Shown: positions 1 to 8,808 of the stretch, in pieces
How positions within the stretch are numbered: position 1 is the first letter of the stretch
How the letters are laid out: each line of letters opens with the position of its first letter
Source: Saprospiraceae bacterium
GTDB taxonomy: Bacteria; Bacteroidota; Bacteroidia; Chitinophagales; Saprospiraceae
DNA: 64,000 nucleotides
Direction of reading: 5' to 3'
Assembly: GCA_016718205.1 (NCBI GenBank)
Contig: JADKEB010000037.1
Location: 62,001-126,000 of the forward strand
Notes under the pieces: model-generated
The model's database searches: none
Told to the model about the DNA's origin: nothing
Seen by the model: the letters and a program-made list of their open reading frames with translations, nothing else
Program-made: the position numbers and the translations under genes

Positions 1-842
1 TTGATATTGAATTGCCTTTGGAGCTCGCTGACAACTTCCGAAAGTGGTTGCGAGTCAAAGGTGTATACTCCATCAAGCCATGTGACAGGATTGGGTTTTT
101 CTTCTGATCCGTCATCAAATGCAAGCGAATCTGCTTTTAATGTAACCTTGTCCCCTGGAAGGAGAATAGATTCTTTTCCGTCAACTTTATAGAGCTTAAC
201 GGCCACTTTTCCTGTTTTACAGATGACATCAAACTTTTGATTCCTTGATGTGACACTAAAGCTCGTCCCTAAAACGGTAACATTACCATTGGCAGTTTTG
301 ACTGTAAATTTAGTGCCTTTTTTAACTTCAAAAAATGCGGTTCCCTCCAGTTGGATAGTTCGTTCTTTATTCCAGACTTTGTTGTCATAACTTATTTTTG
401 AATCAGGACTTATTATCACTCTAGATCCGTCAGGTAGTGATTCATTAAGCTGCTGCGCATATTCGGTTTTCACTTCTGTTTCAGTATTGAAACCAAATCT
501 GTAAGCTAAAACCAAAAGCATACAAGCCGCTACAAGTAATGAAATAACCTTCACCCTAATACTGAACAATGGTTTTACCACTGCTTCAGAAGGAGTGTTT
601 AAACCAGCTGAAGAATATATCCTATCCCAAACTACTTTTTGTCTGAATACTTCATGATCTTTAAAATCAAGTGTTCTGACAAAAGATATAGCCTGATTGA
701 TGTCATCTGTCTGATCCGGATGTTCATCAATAAATGCTGACCACATCTCGTCATCCTCTTCAAATTCCGATTTGACCCATTTTATAAACGATTCGTTTTC
801 AATGAGATCATTATTAAAATTATGTAAATCTTTATTGCTCAT
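1..842 (-). CDS. FecR-family anti-sigma factor, C-terminus cut by window edge
   Basis: I read 280 codons from an ATG at 842 without a stop; the gene continues past base 1. A soluble N-terminal part (about 1-95) is followed by one membrane helix (about 97-113) and a periplasmic FecR domain, seen as LPDGSRVIISPDS (136-148), LEGTAFFEV (165-173) and VLGTSFSV (190-197). FecR proteins hold an ECF sigma factor at the inner membrane and release it on a signal from a TonB-dependent receptor. The partner sigma gene lies just upstream (921-1484) on the same strand. A SusC/TonB receptor gene would be expected beyond the left edge; that is inference. Confidence 0.9.
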   Translation of the reverse strand, partial: MSNKDLHNFNNDLIENESFIKWVKSEFEEDDEMWSAFIDEHPDQTDDINQAISFVRTLDFKDHEVFRQKVVWDRIYSSAGLNTPSEAVVKPLFSIRVKVISLLVAACMLLVLAYRFGFNTETEVKTEYAQQLNESLPDGSRVIISPDSKISYDNKVWNKERTIQLEGTAFFEVKKGTKFTVKTANGNVTVLGTSFSVTSRNQKFDVICKTGKVAVKLYKVDGKESILLPGDKVTLKADSLAFDDGSEEKPNPVTWLDGVYTFDSQPLSEVVSELQRQFNI

Positions 843-920
843 AAGCTTTGTTTGTGATGGTACAATGATATAAGTATTCCACTTAAATTTTGTACTCTAT
901 ATTTTTAATAATATTTTCCT

Positions 921-1484
921 TCATATCAAACCTAAGAGCATGATAATCAGTCCAATTATCCTTTTCAACTCTATAATCCCCTTCGAAATCAAATTTCTTA
1001 CAGACTGATAATTGATATCCATGACTTCGCAAATCTGTTCGTAGGACATTTCCTGATAGTATTTCAGAAATATCGCCTCCCTCTGACGGCTACTCAGGAC
1101 CTTGAATGCTTCCTGAAGTTTTGCCTTCTTATCTTTGTCTACTTCATCATGGATCATGATATCCTCCACAGACAATGCAAAATCGAAATCTTTATTTTCA
1201 GCATAATCAAAAGATGTCACCTGATTAGACTTGGAAATGCGACGTATGATATCCCTTCTCAGTGCTACACACATATACCGAATGATAGAATCAGTATCAC
1301 TTAAACCATCTCTTTTTTGCCACACAGACACAAACAAATCATGGATACTGTCTTCAATCAAGTCTGAGTCATCGGTAAACTTTCTTGCATAAGTAGCAAG
1401 TCCGCGTACATGTGTGTCATATATGATTTTGAAGGCTGCCTGATCACCGGATCGGAGTTTTTGCCACAATTGCAAGTCATTCAT
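921..1484 (-). CDS. ECF RNA polymerase sigma factor (FecI-like)
   Basis: The 187-aa protein has sigma region 2 (about 18-62, with the acidic DDSDLIEDSIHDLF stretch) and sigma region 4 (about 126-175, with SSRQREAIFLKYYQEMSYEQI and a helix-turn-helix). It should direct RNA polymerase to a small regulon controlled by the FecR protein encoded next. The last residues after region 4 (IIGLIIMLLGLI) are strongly hydrophobic, which is odd for a soluble sigma factor and could be a membrane-touching tail. The gap to fecR is 78 bases. The gene is divergent from yajC. Confidence 0.93.
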   Translation of the reverse strand: MNDLQLWQKLRSGDQAAFKIIYDTHVRGLATYARKFTDDSDLIEDSIHDLFVSVWQKRDGLSDTDSIIRYMCVALRRDIIRRISKSNQVTSFDYAENKDFDFALSVEDIMIHDEVDKDKKAKLQEAFKVLSSRQREAIFLKYYQEMSYEQICEVMDINYQSVRNLISKGIIELKRIIGLIIMLLGLI

Positions 1485-1573
1485 GCCTTAAAATAATTTA
1501 TACCTATCATAAAATTTAATAACCCAATTTGGTCAAAAGTTCAAATTGTGAACAAAAATACATATCTTATCTA

Positions 1574-1581
1574 TATATTTG
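1574..1581 (+). promoter_or_regulatory. Putative -7 box for yajC
   Basis: TATATTTG fits the Bacteroidota -7 consensus TAnnTTTG and lies 25 bases before the chosen yajC start. A TTG at 1546-1548 is 25 bases further upstream, longer than the usual 19-21, so the -33 part is weak. Confidence 0.4.
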
Positions 1582-1606
1582 TGCCATCATTATAAAAACG
1601 ACAAAT

Positions 1607-1915
1607 ATGACACTTTATTTTGTACTTCAAGCAGGCGCAAGTGCTTTCAGTTGGATTTTTCCTGTACTGATGCTTGCCTTCTTTTATTTTTTCTTTATTG
1701 CCCCACAAATGAAAAAACAAAAGGAACAGACCAAATTCTCCTCAGAACTCAAAAAAGGCGATGAAGTAGTAACAGCAAGTGGTATCATTGGGCAGATCAA
1801 CAAGATAGAAGACAGTAGCATCACGTTGGAATTGGATAGCAAAACGTTCATCAGAGTAGTCCCAAGTGCGATATCAAAGGAAATGACAGATCAGTATAAA
1901 GGGAAAGCAAAGTAG
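1607..1915 (+). CDS. yajC: Preprotein translocase subunit YajC
   Basis: The 102-aa protein has one N-terminal membrane helix (about 13-31) followed by the family hallmark FFIAPQMKKQKEQTKF and a small basic domain with GDEVVTASGIIGQI. YajC is the small accessory subunit of SecDF-YajC in the inner membrane. I chose the ATG at 1607 because the helix then starts near residue 13 as in the family; an in-frame upstream start at 1529 would add 26 residues with no counterpart. It is convergent with purM, with a strong hairpin between them. Confidence 0.93.
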   Translation: MTLYFVLQAGASAFSWIFPVLMLAFFYFFFIAPQMKKQKEQTKFSSELKKGDEVVTASGIIGQINKIEDSSITLELDSKTFIRVVPSAISKEMTDQYKGKAK

Positions 1916-1929
1916 TCATTACTAAACAA

Positions 1930-1963
1930 TAATTAGTAATTACTAATTTGTAATTACTAATTA
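1930..1963. terminator. Perfect 14-bp hairpin between convergent yajC and purM
   Basis: TAATTAGTAATTAC (1930-1943) pairs fully with GTAATTACTAATTA (1950-1963) around a 6-base loop. It is AT-only apart from two G-C pairs and sits between two gene ends, so a bidirectional terminator is the likely role. Confidence 0.5.
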
Positions 1964-1974
1964 CTACTTTCAGA

Positions 1975-3162
1975 CTAATACTCATATCTGATCAAATCCC
2001 CTTTATGGTGAATTTCAATAGTAGGTCTTGATGATGGCTCTACCCTACCGATGATTTGGGAATCTACTCCGAGTGACGAGGCTATATTGATCATTTCTTT
2101 GGCGACGTTCTGGTCTGAAACGTAACATTCCATACGATGTCCCATATTGAAAACCTGATACATCTCGCGAAGACTCAAACCTGCTTCTTCTCTGATTAGA
2201 TTAAACAAAGGGGGCATTTCAAACAGATTGTCTTTGACGATATTGATATTTTTATTAATAAATTTGCTGACTTTCGTTTGGCCACCACCTGAACAATGTA
2301 TAATCCCATTGATTTGCTTCCTGTAGGTCTCGACAATAGGCTTTAAGACAGGCAAATAGGTACGGGTAGGAGACAATACCAGTTTACCAATATTCATTGG
2401 TTTATTATTTATTGTAATACTATCTGTCAACAATTTACTACCTGTATAGACCACATCATCAGGAATAAACTGATTGTACGATTCGGGGTATTTTTCAGCA
2501 TATACTTTACTGAAAACATCATGGCGAGCTGACGTCAGTCCATTGGAACCCATGCCTCCATTGTACTCATCTTCGTAGACCGCCTGCCCGAAAGAGCTGA
2601 ATCCTACGATATAATCTCCAGGCTTTATGTTTATATCAACAATATCCTTCCTTTGCATTCGTGCAAAAGTAGTATATCCTACATCTATTGTTTTTACTAT
2701 ATCACCCACATCAGCTGTTTCGCCGCCGGACAACGTGATGTTGATACCATATTTATTGAGTTTTTCAAGATACTCCTGAGTATGATTGATAAGCAAACTT
2801 AAGACATCACCGGGGATGATACTTTTATTTCTTCCTATAGTGGATGAAATCACAATATGATTCAAACATCCGATGCAGGCCATGTCATCAAGATTCATCA
2901 CAATGGCGTCTTCAACGATACCTTTCCATACGGACAAGTCACCTGTTTCTCTCCAGTAGATATAAGCCAGACTTGTTTTTGTCCCTGCGGTATCAGCGTG
3001 CATAATATTGCAATACTCCGGATCTCCACCTGTAATATCCGGAATTATTTTACAAAAAGCATTGGGAAACAATCCTTTATCCAGCTTTTTGATAGCATCA
3101 TGTACTTCATTTTTAGAAGCTGAAACACCTCTCTTATCATATTTTAAGTCGTGATCACTCAT
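1975..3162 (-). CDS. purM: Phosphoribosylformylglycinamidine cyclo-ligase (AIR synthase)
   Basis: The 395-aa protein matches the long Bacteroidota form of PurM, starting MSDHDLKYDKRGVSASKNE. PurM closes FGAM to AIR with ATP in purine synthesis (step 5). Visible signatures are HADTAGTKTSLAY near 55, a glycine-rich LSGGETADVGD loop, NGGMGSNGLTSARHDV and CSGGGQTK. The ATG at 3162 is preferred: the 39 extra in-frame codons upstream have no family counterpart and would cover the promoter. A CAAAGTTA sequence at 3192-3199 reads TAACTTTG on this strand, a good -7 box 30 bases before the start. Confidence 0.93.
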   Translation of the reverse strand: MSDHDLKYDKRGVSASKNEVHDAIKKLDKGLFPNAFCKIIPDITGGDPEYCNIMHADTAGTKTSLAYIYWRETGDLSVWKGIVEDAIVMNLDDMACIGCLNHIVISSTIGRNKSIIPGDVLSLLINHTQEYLEKLNKYGINITLSGGETADVGDIVKTIDVGYTTFARMQRKDIVDINIKPGDYIVGFSSFGQAVYEDEYNGGMGSNGLTSARHDVFSKVYAEKYPESYNQFIPDDVVYTGSKLLTDSITINNKPMNIGKLVLSPTRTYLPVLKPIVETYRKQINGIIHCSGGGQTKVSKFINKNINIVKDNLFEMPPLFNLIREEAGLSLREMYQVFNMGHRMECYVSDQNVAKEMINIASSLGVDSQIIGRVEPSSRPTIEIHHKGDLIRYEY

Positions 3163-3518
3163 TAATTCTTGTATCGGTAAAAAATAAGGCACAAAGTTAC
3201 TATTTTGGATTCTATTTACTACTTTGAGTGAACAATAGTTTACATTTCCAATCACTTTCGGTTGACACATCAGCATCAAGCCCGCTTACAAACCTGAATG
3301 ATTTAATTCAGAATTACTTCTTTGAATATGTGTGGAGCTACTCTCAAATCTACAACTTAAACAATTTCAACAACTTAGATCAAACTCAACAATTGCAAGA
3401 ATCTTATTCGATTTGATGAATATGGATCGTCAGCAATAAAAATTTAATACTCAAACATTCAAAAATTGAAAAAAAGGTAATATCTTGCTTCGAATTTTAC
3501 AATCAATACCTGATTACC
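3163..3518. other. Intergenic region between divergent purM and CBS gene
   Basis: These 356 bases contain the purM -7 box (3192-3199) and an AC/CAA-rich low-complexity stretch around 3330-3410. An open frame of 62 codons at 3228-3416 has no recognisable features, so I leave it out. Nothing else is seen. Confidence 0.5.
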
Positions 3519-3962
3519 ATGATGAATGAAAGTGTAGAAACTATTATGATCACAGATCTGATCACTTTAGGTCCGGAAAGTACTGTAGAAGAAGTTAGTG
3601 ATATTTTCAAGTCGAAAAATATTCATCACATACCAGTTATCGACAAAGGAATCCTCATAGGCATGGTCACTACGTTTGATATGTGGAAAATTAAATCTAC
3701 TACAGATGAATACAGCAAAATCCTTGTAAAAACAATCATGACAAAAAAACTGGCAAAATTAGAGCCTGATGACAAAATAGGTACTGCTGCTGAATTGTTT
3801 TTAGTGAATCGGTTTCATGCTATCCCTGTGGTAAAAGATGGTTTGTTAGTAGGGTTAGTAACTACCTTTGACATCCTTCGGTACGGATTCCGAAAAGAGT
3901 ATCCGGATCCGATTTTATTCAAAGATGTCCTTGATAAAGGTCTCGACGCCGTACATCATTAA
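3519..3962 (+). CDS. Two-CBS-domain protein
   Basis: The 147-aa protein consists of two CBS domains (about 8-60 and 73-130), each with the usual HHIPVIDKGILIGMVTTFD / HAIPVVKDGLLVGLVTTFD type of strand pair. CBS pairs bind adenosyl compounds and regulate partner proteins, but no catalytic domain is attached here. The start is one of two adjacent ATGs (3519 or 3522). It is a single gene with no obvious operon partner, so the target is unknown. Confidence 0.88.
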   Translation: MMNESVETIMITDLITLGPESTVEEVSDIFKSKNIHHIPVIDKGILIGMVTTFDMWKIKSTTDEYSKILVKTIMTKKLAKLEPDDKIGTAAELFLVNRFHAIPVVKDGLLVGLVTTFDILRYGFRKEYPDPILFKDVLDKGLDAVHH

Positions 3963-4126
3963 GTAAGTGTTTGAAAACACTTTAAGAGAATTTTTGTATA
4001 ACTTTTTTTGCAAAAATCAGTAATTCAAAATTCATCATTCACCATTCAGATAAATGACATTTTTTGCGACCTTAGAATCTACACTTTTAAGTGTGTCTTC
4101 TGGCTTTGAACCCAAAATCTACTTAC

Positions 4127-4627
4127 ATGACTGAAACCAGTAAAATCCAGATCTTTGTGACCGGAGGTACCTTTGACAAGGAGTATAATTATATCACCGG
4201 CCAATTATATTTTAAAGATACCCATCTTCATCAAATGTTTGACCGTGGCAGAAGCACTCTTGATGTTGACATAAAGACACTCATGATGATAGATAGCCTC
4301 CAGATGACCGATGCTGACAGAGAAATCATCATATATTCCTGCAAAAAAAGTGAGTATGAAAAGATTGTCCTTACTCATGGTACTGACTCCATGGTTCAGA
4401 CAGCATCAGCCATTGCAAAACACAAAATTGCCAAAACTATTATTATCACGGGGGCGATGATTCCGTATGCTTTTGGAACTTCATCAGATGGATTTTTTAA
4501 CCTTGGTGCGGCATTGGCTTTTGTACAAACACTACCTCATGGTGTCTATATAGCCATGAATGGAAGATATTATCATTGGGATAAGGTCAAAAAAAATACC
4601 AAAACAGGATATTTTGAATATCTGTAA
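4127..4627 (+). CDS. Asparaginase N-terminal-domain protein
   Basis: The 166-aa protein has the asparaginase nucleophile motif (FVTGGTFDK) at the start and the second conserved block LTHGTDSM with ITGAMIPYAFGTSSDGFFN. Usual L-asparaginases have a second, C-terminal domain; this protein ends where the first domain ends, as in a short family common in Bacteroidota. The catalytic threonine is present, but activity without the second domain cannot be assumed. I chose the ATG at 4127 because it lies just before the first strand; a GTG at 4091 is also possible. Confidence 0.82.
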   Translation: MTETSKIQIFVTGGTFDKEYNYITGQLYFKDTHLHQMFDRGRSTLDVDIKTLMMIDSLQMTDADREIIIYSCKKSEYEKIVLTHGTDSMVQTASAIAKHKIAKTIIITGAMIPYAFGTSSDGFFNLGAALAFVQTLPHGVYIAMNGRYYHWDKVKKNTKTGYFEYL

Positions 4628-4647
4628 ATTGTTTCACTCCGAAGCAG

Positions 4648-6651
4648 TTAAAATGTACTTTCGAGTGATAATTCGTTTCTTTCCACCCTATTCCCCAGTT
4701 TGTACAGGTTGGCCCAAATGATATTTATATCTGTAAGGAAACTATAATTTTTAGCGTATTCTATATTTTTATTCCTAAATAAATCGGGGGTATAGCTCAG
4801 AACTTTTTGCGACATAGGATACTTGATAATTCCACTTTTCAAAGATGGTAAAAAATTATAGTCTTCATTCTTGCCTCCATACCCTACCAAGGTAAATATA
4901 CCAAAAAAAGTTTTAAAAAGATTTGCTATGAGAGCGAACCGAAAACCACAACTTACAAATAAAAATGGAACAAAGGGTATTAGAACAAAAGAGACAATAA
5001 TATCCGTCATTCTTTTGTACCTTTTATTTTGTTCATGTCCAATCACATAAGGCAGCTCAAAGCTATATAATTGTCCTTGTTGATTTTTATCATCACTACC
5101 GATAATACTCAATGAATCATCACCGCCGATCTTAAATCTCACTTTGCTGCCGCACTGAGACATACTCTGAATGATTTCTTTAAAACTTACATCGTCACTA
5201 CTAAAAATCACATCGGTTATTTGAAGTGACTGAATCATAAAATGAAGATTAGACAGTGAATTGTGATAAAAAGACGCATCTGTATTTTGATCAGGAGCAA
5301 CATAATAGATATTTTCAATATCGGAAAAACTGTTATTCAGGATTTTTTCCAGATGTACAGCATTGATCTTGGAAGCAACTATAATCATATTTTTTCGTTC
5401 ATACATATTTTCTGTCTTCAACATTACCCTATTACTGACAAATTTTATCAACACGGTAATCAAAAATGTCCAGAATATGCCGAAAACTATTAGTGCTCTG
5501 CTAGCCCTCAAATACTCCGGCAATAATGCATAAACCGAAAGTGACACCACACTACCCCAAAATAAACCGGTTAATGTGTTTTTGGTGGAATTTTTTTTAT
5601 CATAATGACCAAAAAACCACAAGAAAAAGACCCAAATAGTGGAGCATGTGAAAAGTAAGAGATATATAGGGGCATCATCATAATATCCGGGCGCATGAAA
5701 ATAATAGGTCGCCCATAATGTTTTTGTAAGGCTCAAACCTCCCAGAATGAGTAAAAAATCGAGAATCTGCCTAAATCCGATTTTAATGAACCTTCCGATG
5801 CCTGAGAGTAGGGCTCTTGCTCCAATAGCCCAATGTATAAATCGGGTAAACTTACGTGATGTACCGGTCGTAAAATGTTTGCTTACATAAATGGACATGG
5901 CACCATAAAATGATTTTATGTAGTTTATACTGCTCTTCTTAGTACTCTCCCCTTTAAAATGGATAATGCTTGTTTCCGGAAAATAAACAATTTTGTAGCC
6001 CTCCTTGAGAATTCTGTGTGAGAGGTCTATATCCTCACCATACATAAAAAAGGATTCATCCAGTAAGCCGGTTTTCTCCAAAACTGATGACCTGATATAC
6101 ATAAACGCGCCACAAAGCACTTCTACTTCATTGATCTCATCCTCAGGGAGATGTCCCAGATTGTACCCACTAAATACCTTGGATTTCGGAAACAAGTCGG
6201 AAAGATAAAATAGCTTGCAAAAAGAGTTCCACATACCTGGAATCTGCCTTTTGGATTCTGGCAAAAACTTACCTGCTCCATCAATCATCCGAACTCCAAG
6301 TGCTCCCACCTGCTCGTGCACTTTCATGTAAGCATGGCACATATTCAAAGTATCTTCCTGCAAGATGGTGTCGGGATTGAGTAAGAGTATAAATTCAGAA
6401 GACATCAACCTGATAGCCTGATTATTAGCTATAGAGAAACCTTTATTTTCGGTATTTTCGATGATGTGGACCTCTGGATATTGACTGCGCAGAAAGGCAC
6501 AACTACCATCGACAGATGCATTATCAACTACCCAAATTTCGGTTTTTGTCCCTTCAAGAGAAGAAGTCATTATAGATTGCAGACACTGCACCAAAAAATG
6601 CCTGACGTTATAATTGACTATAACTATGCCCAGATCATTTTGGTACTTCAT
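4648..6651 (-). CDS. Large membrane glycosyltransferase (GT2, WbbL-like)
   Basis: The 667-aa protein begins with a GT2 domain (1-230) with IVIVNYNVRHFL, VVDNASVDGS, LLLNPDT and DESFFMYGEDIDLSHRI. Several membrane helices follow (about 285-395), then a soluble Rossmann-like part (420-540) and another hydrophobic segment (555-590). The last third resembles the membrane part of polyisoprenyl-phosphate sugar transferases but lacks their catalytic end, so its role is open. The protein probably adds a sugar during polysaccharide or glycan assembly at the inner membrane. The start overlaps the recR stop by one base (TGATG), so the two are translationally coupled. Confidence 0.85.
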   Translation of the reverse strand: MKYQNDLGIVIVNYNVRHFLVQCLQSIMTSSLEGTKTEIWVVDNASVDGSCAFLRSQYPEVHIIENTENKGFSIANNQAIRLMSSEFILLLNPDTILQEDTLNMCHAYMKVHEQVGALGVRMIDGAGKFLPESKRQIPGMWNSFCKLFYLSDLFPKSKVFSGYNLGHLPEDEINEVEVLCGAFMYIRSSVLEKTGLLDESFFMYGEDIDLSHRILKEGYKIVYFPETSIIHFKGESTKKSSINYIKSFYGAMSIYVSKHFTTGTSRKFTRFIHWAIGARALLSGIGRFIKIGFRQILDFLLILGGLSLTKTLWATYYFHAPGYYDDAPIYLLLFTCSTIWVFFLWFFGHYDKKNSTKNTLTGLFWGSVVSLSVYALLPEYLRASRALIVFGIFWTFLITVLIKFVSNRVMLKTENMYERKNMIIVASKINAVHLEKILNNSFSDIENIYYVAPDQNTDASFYHNSLSNLHFMIQSLQITDVIFSSDDVSFKEIIQSMSQCGSKVRFKIGGDDSLSIIGSDDKNQQGQLYSFELPYVIGHEQNKRYKRMTDIIVSFVLIPFVPFLFVSCGFRFALIANLFKTFFGIFTLVGYGGKNEDYNFLPSLKSGIIKYPMSQKVLSYTPDLFRNKNIEYAKNYSFLTDINIIWANLYKLGNRVERNELSLESTF

Positions 6652-7262
6652 CAGATTTGAAAAGAGTATGGGATCCTGGAAGCAATCGACCTGCCAAGTG
6701 TCAGCTCATCAGCATACTCAAGGTCACCACCAAATGCTACACCCCTTGCTATGACCGTAATCCTGATATCAGTGTCTTTGAGTAATTTGGATATGTAATA
6801 TATGGTAGTTTCACCTTCGATCGTAGGACTGATAGCCATGATAAGTTCACTTATATTTTCTGCCTTAATCCTGTGGATGAGAGTGTCTATACTTAAATCT
6901 CCGGGACCTATACCGTCCAATGGAGAAATCACACCTCCCAAAACATGGTATCTGCCACTAAATTGATTGGTATCTTCGATAGCCATGACGTCTCTGGCAT
7001 TTTCTACAACGCATAATACTCCTGATTTTCTTAATGTGTTGGTGCATATATTACAGAGATCGTTATCTGCAATATTATTACAAACCCCGCACTTTCGGAT
7101 GTCAGTGTTAAGCCTTGTGAGCGATGTGGATATTCTCTGCGCTTTGTTTGTATTGTCCTGCACAAGGTGCAATGCCAGTCGCAAAGCCGTTTTTCTTCCT
7201 ATACCAGGAAGGGATGCGAGTGCATCTACAGAGTCTTCAAGTATTTTAGACGAAAAATTCAT
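6651..7262 (-). CDS. recR: Recombination mediator protein RecR
   Basis: The 203-aa protein has a helix-hairpin-helix (LPGIGRKTA), a zinc finger with Cys58, Cys61, Cys70 and Cys73, and a Toprim domain (CVVENARDVMAIE, YHVLGG). RecR works with RecO/RecF to load RecA on gapped DNA. Length and motifs are standard. The glycosyltransferase gene follows with a one-base overlap. A CAAATTTA at 7267-7274 reads TAAATTTG on this strand and would give a very short leader. Confidence 0.95.
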   Translation of the reverse strand: MNFSSKILEDSVDALASLPGIGRKTALRLALHLVQDNTNKAQRISTSLTRLNTDIRKCGVCNNIADNDLCNICTNTLRKSGVLCVVENARDVMAIEDTNQFSGRYHVLGGVISPLDGIGPGDLSIDTLIHRIKAENISELIMAISPTIEGETTIYYISKLLKDTDIRITVIARGVAFGGDLEYADELTLGRSIASRIPYSFQI

Positions 7263-7487
7263 GGGGCAAATTTAATATATTGTAATACATTGCATATATA
7301 TAATAGTGTATATTTTTGCTTTAGCGACATATTGTGAATTTGGTTTGATAATAATAATTCTTTGAACTGGTTACAAAGGATTGTTTTTACATTATTTTTT
7401 GCTGAGAAAGTGTATCTTTGCCACATCGAAGATTTATTCATGGGCATGTTGCATGTATGAATTTTATCTTTTGCTTTTTTAAGAATT

Positions 7488-8342
7488 ATGTCAGAAATCA
7501 TCAGAAATTTTTTTCCAAAAAAAAATAAAGCCGAAGACGAATCCAAGGAAATGGGTTTTCTGGATCATTTGGAAGAGTTGAGATGGCATGTCATCAGAGC
7601 AGGTATTGCTGTGATTGTGATTGCCATTATTGCACTGGTCTTTCAAAATGAAGTATTTGAATATATCATATATGCTCCGAAAAAACCATCCTTTATCACC
7701 TACAAGGTATTTTGTGCGATTTCTGAAGCTACGTGTTTTAGTCCTCCCGAACTTCCTTTGATCACTCGGGAACTTGGAGAACAGTTTTTTATGGGGATCA
7801 CCGTTTCACTTTATTTGGGACTGGTAGTGGCTTTTCCTGTTATTTTTTATGAATTCTGGAAATTTATAAAACCAGGATTATATGATAAGGAAATCAAAAT
7901 AGCCAATAGACTGATAGGTGTTACATCATTACTCTTTTTACTGGGAGTGAGTTTCGGCTATTTTGTGATAGCCCCATTTGCAATTACTTATTTGGGAAGT
8001 TATACTGTTGGAACAGAAGCGACCAACAGCCCTACCCTTGCATCATATGTCAGCTATCTCACCATGTTTACCATTCCTGTAGGCTTAGCTTTTGAATTAC
8101 CGATAGTGGTATATTTTCTTGCCAAAATCGGGATTATTGGTCCGGAGATTATGAAAAAATTCAGAAGGGAAGCATTTCTTGTTATTTTTATAATAGCTGC
8201 AGTGATCACTCCACCGGATGCACTGACTCAGATCCTGGTAGGAATACCTATGTACATTTTGTACGAAATATCCATAACCGTTGCCGCCAGAGTAGTAAAA
8301 GACAATGAAACCACAAATACCCCACAGACCAATGACGCATAG
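7488..8342 (+). CDS. tatC: Sec-independent protein translocase TatC
   Basis: The 284-aa protein has six predicted membrane helices and the conserved N-terminal block MGFLDHLEELRWHVIRA, plus FYEFWKFIKPGLYDKE after helix 2. TatC is the twin-arginine signal receptor of the Tat exporter. No tatA gene lies next to it. TATCTTTG at 7413-7420 fits the -7 consensus, 68 bases before the start. The next gene overlaps its 3' end. Confidence 0.94.
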   Translation: MSEIIRNFFPKKNKAEDESKEMGFLDHLEELRWHVIRAGIAVIVIAIIALVFQNEVFEYIIYAPKKPSFITYKVFCAISEATCFSPPELPLITRELGEQFFMGITVSLYLGLVVAFPVIFYEFWKFIKPGLYDKEIKIANRLIGVTSLLFLLGVSFGYFVIAPFAITYLGSYTVGTEATNSPTLASYVSYLTMFTIPVGLAFELPIVVYFLAKIGIIGPEIMKKFRREAFLVIFIIAAVITPPDALTQILVGIPMYILYEISITVAARVVKDNETTNTPQTNDA

Positions 8343-8790
8343 GGTTTCTTCCAATTTTACATTGTTTTTCAAACTGTTCATTCCAACAGTTTGGATCGTT
8401 TTTTTTACTTCTTTTACACTTTCACTTTTTATTATTAGTGAACAATCTTTGCCTTTTCTTACAGCCCCTGTATTTAAGTACCCATTTTTATTGGCTTTTT
8501 TATTTTTTCTGGGCTTGATTTATTTTACCATCATGCAGCTGAAAAGAGTCGAAATGGCAGGTGATTTTTATATAGTATCCAATTACTTTAAGACATTAAA
8601 ACTTTATTATCAGGATATCCAATACATAAAAATTATCTCTATCGGAAGATTACAAATTATGACTTTCAAATTAAAAGGAAAGGGGAGTTTCGGCGATAAG
8701 ATTGTATTTCTTGCAAGCAAACAATTGTGGAATATCTTCTGTAACAGCCACCCTGAAGTTAAGTCGACTCTGGATCAGCTTATCAAATAA
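8332..8790 (+). CDS. Small membrane protein of unknown function
   Basis: Two hydrophobic helices (about 15-38 and 52-72 counted from 8332) are followed by a basic, strand-rich soluble part that resembles a bacterial PH-like domain. It overlaps the end of tatC in another frame, which suggests coupling with tatC. The start is uncertain: ATG at 8332 gives 152 aa, ATG at 8305 gives 161. I do not recognise a named family; the PH-like idea is inference from pattern. Confidence 0.62.
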   Translation: MTHRVSSNFTLFFKLFIPTVWIVFFTSFTLSLFIISEQSLPFLTAPVFKYPFLLAFLFFLGLIYFTIMQLKRVEMAGDFYIVSNYFKTLKLYYQDIQYIKIISIGRLQIMTFKLKGKGSFGDKIVFLASKQLWNIFCNSHPEVKSTLDQLIK

Positions 8791-8808
8791 GGTAATCAAA
8801 CCTTTTTC

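Noticed and set aside
3228..3416. 62-codon open frame in the purM/CBS gap
   Set aside because: Low-complexity Asn/Gln/Leu content, no promoter or recognisable motif, and it lies over the purM leader.
7259..7546. Minus-strand frame overlapping the tatC start
   Set aside because: It overlaps tatC and the recR leader in antisense and has no domain features.
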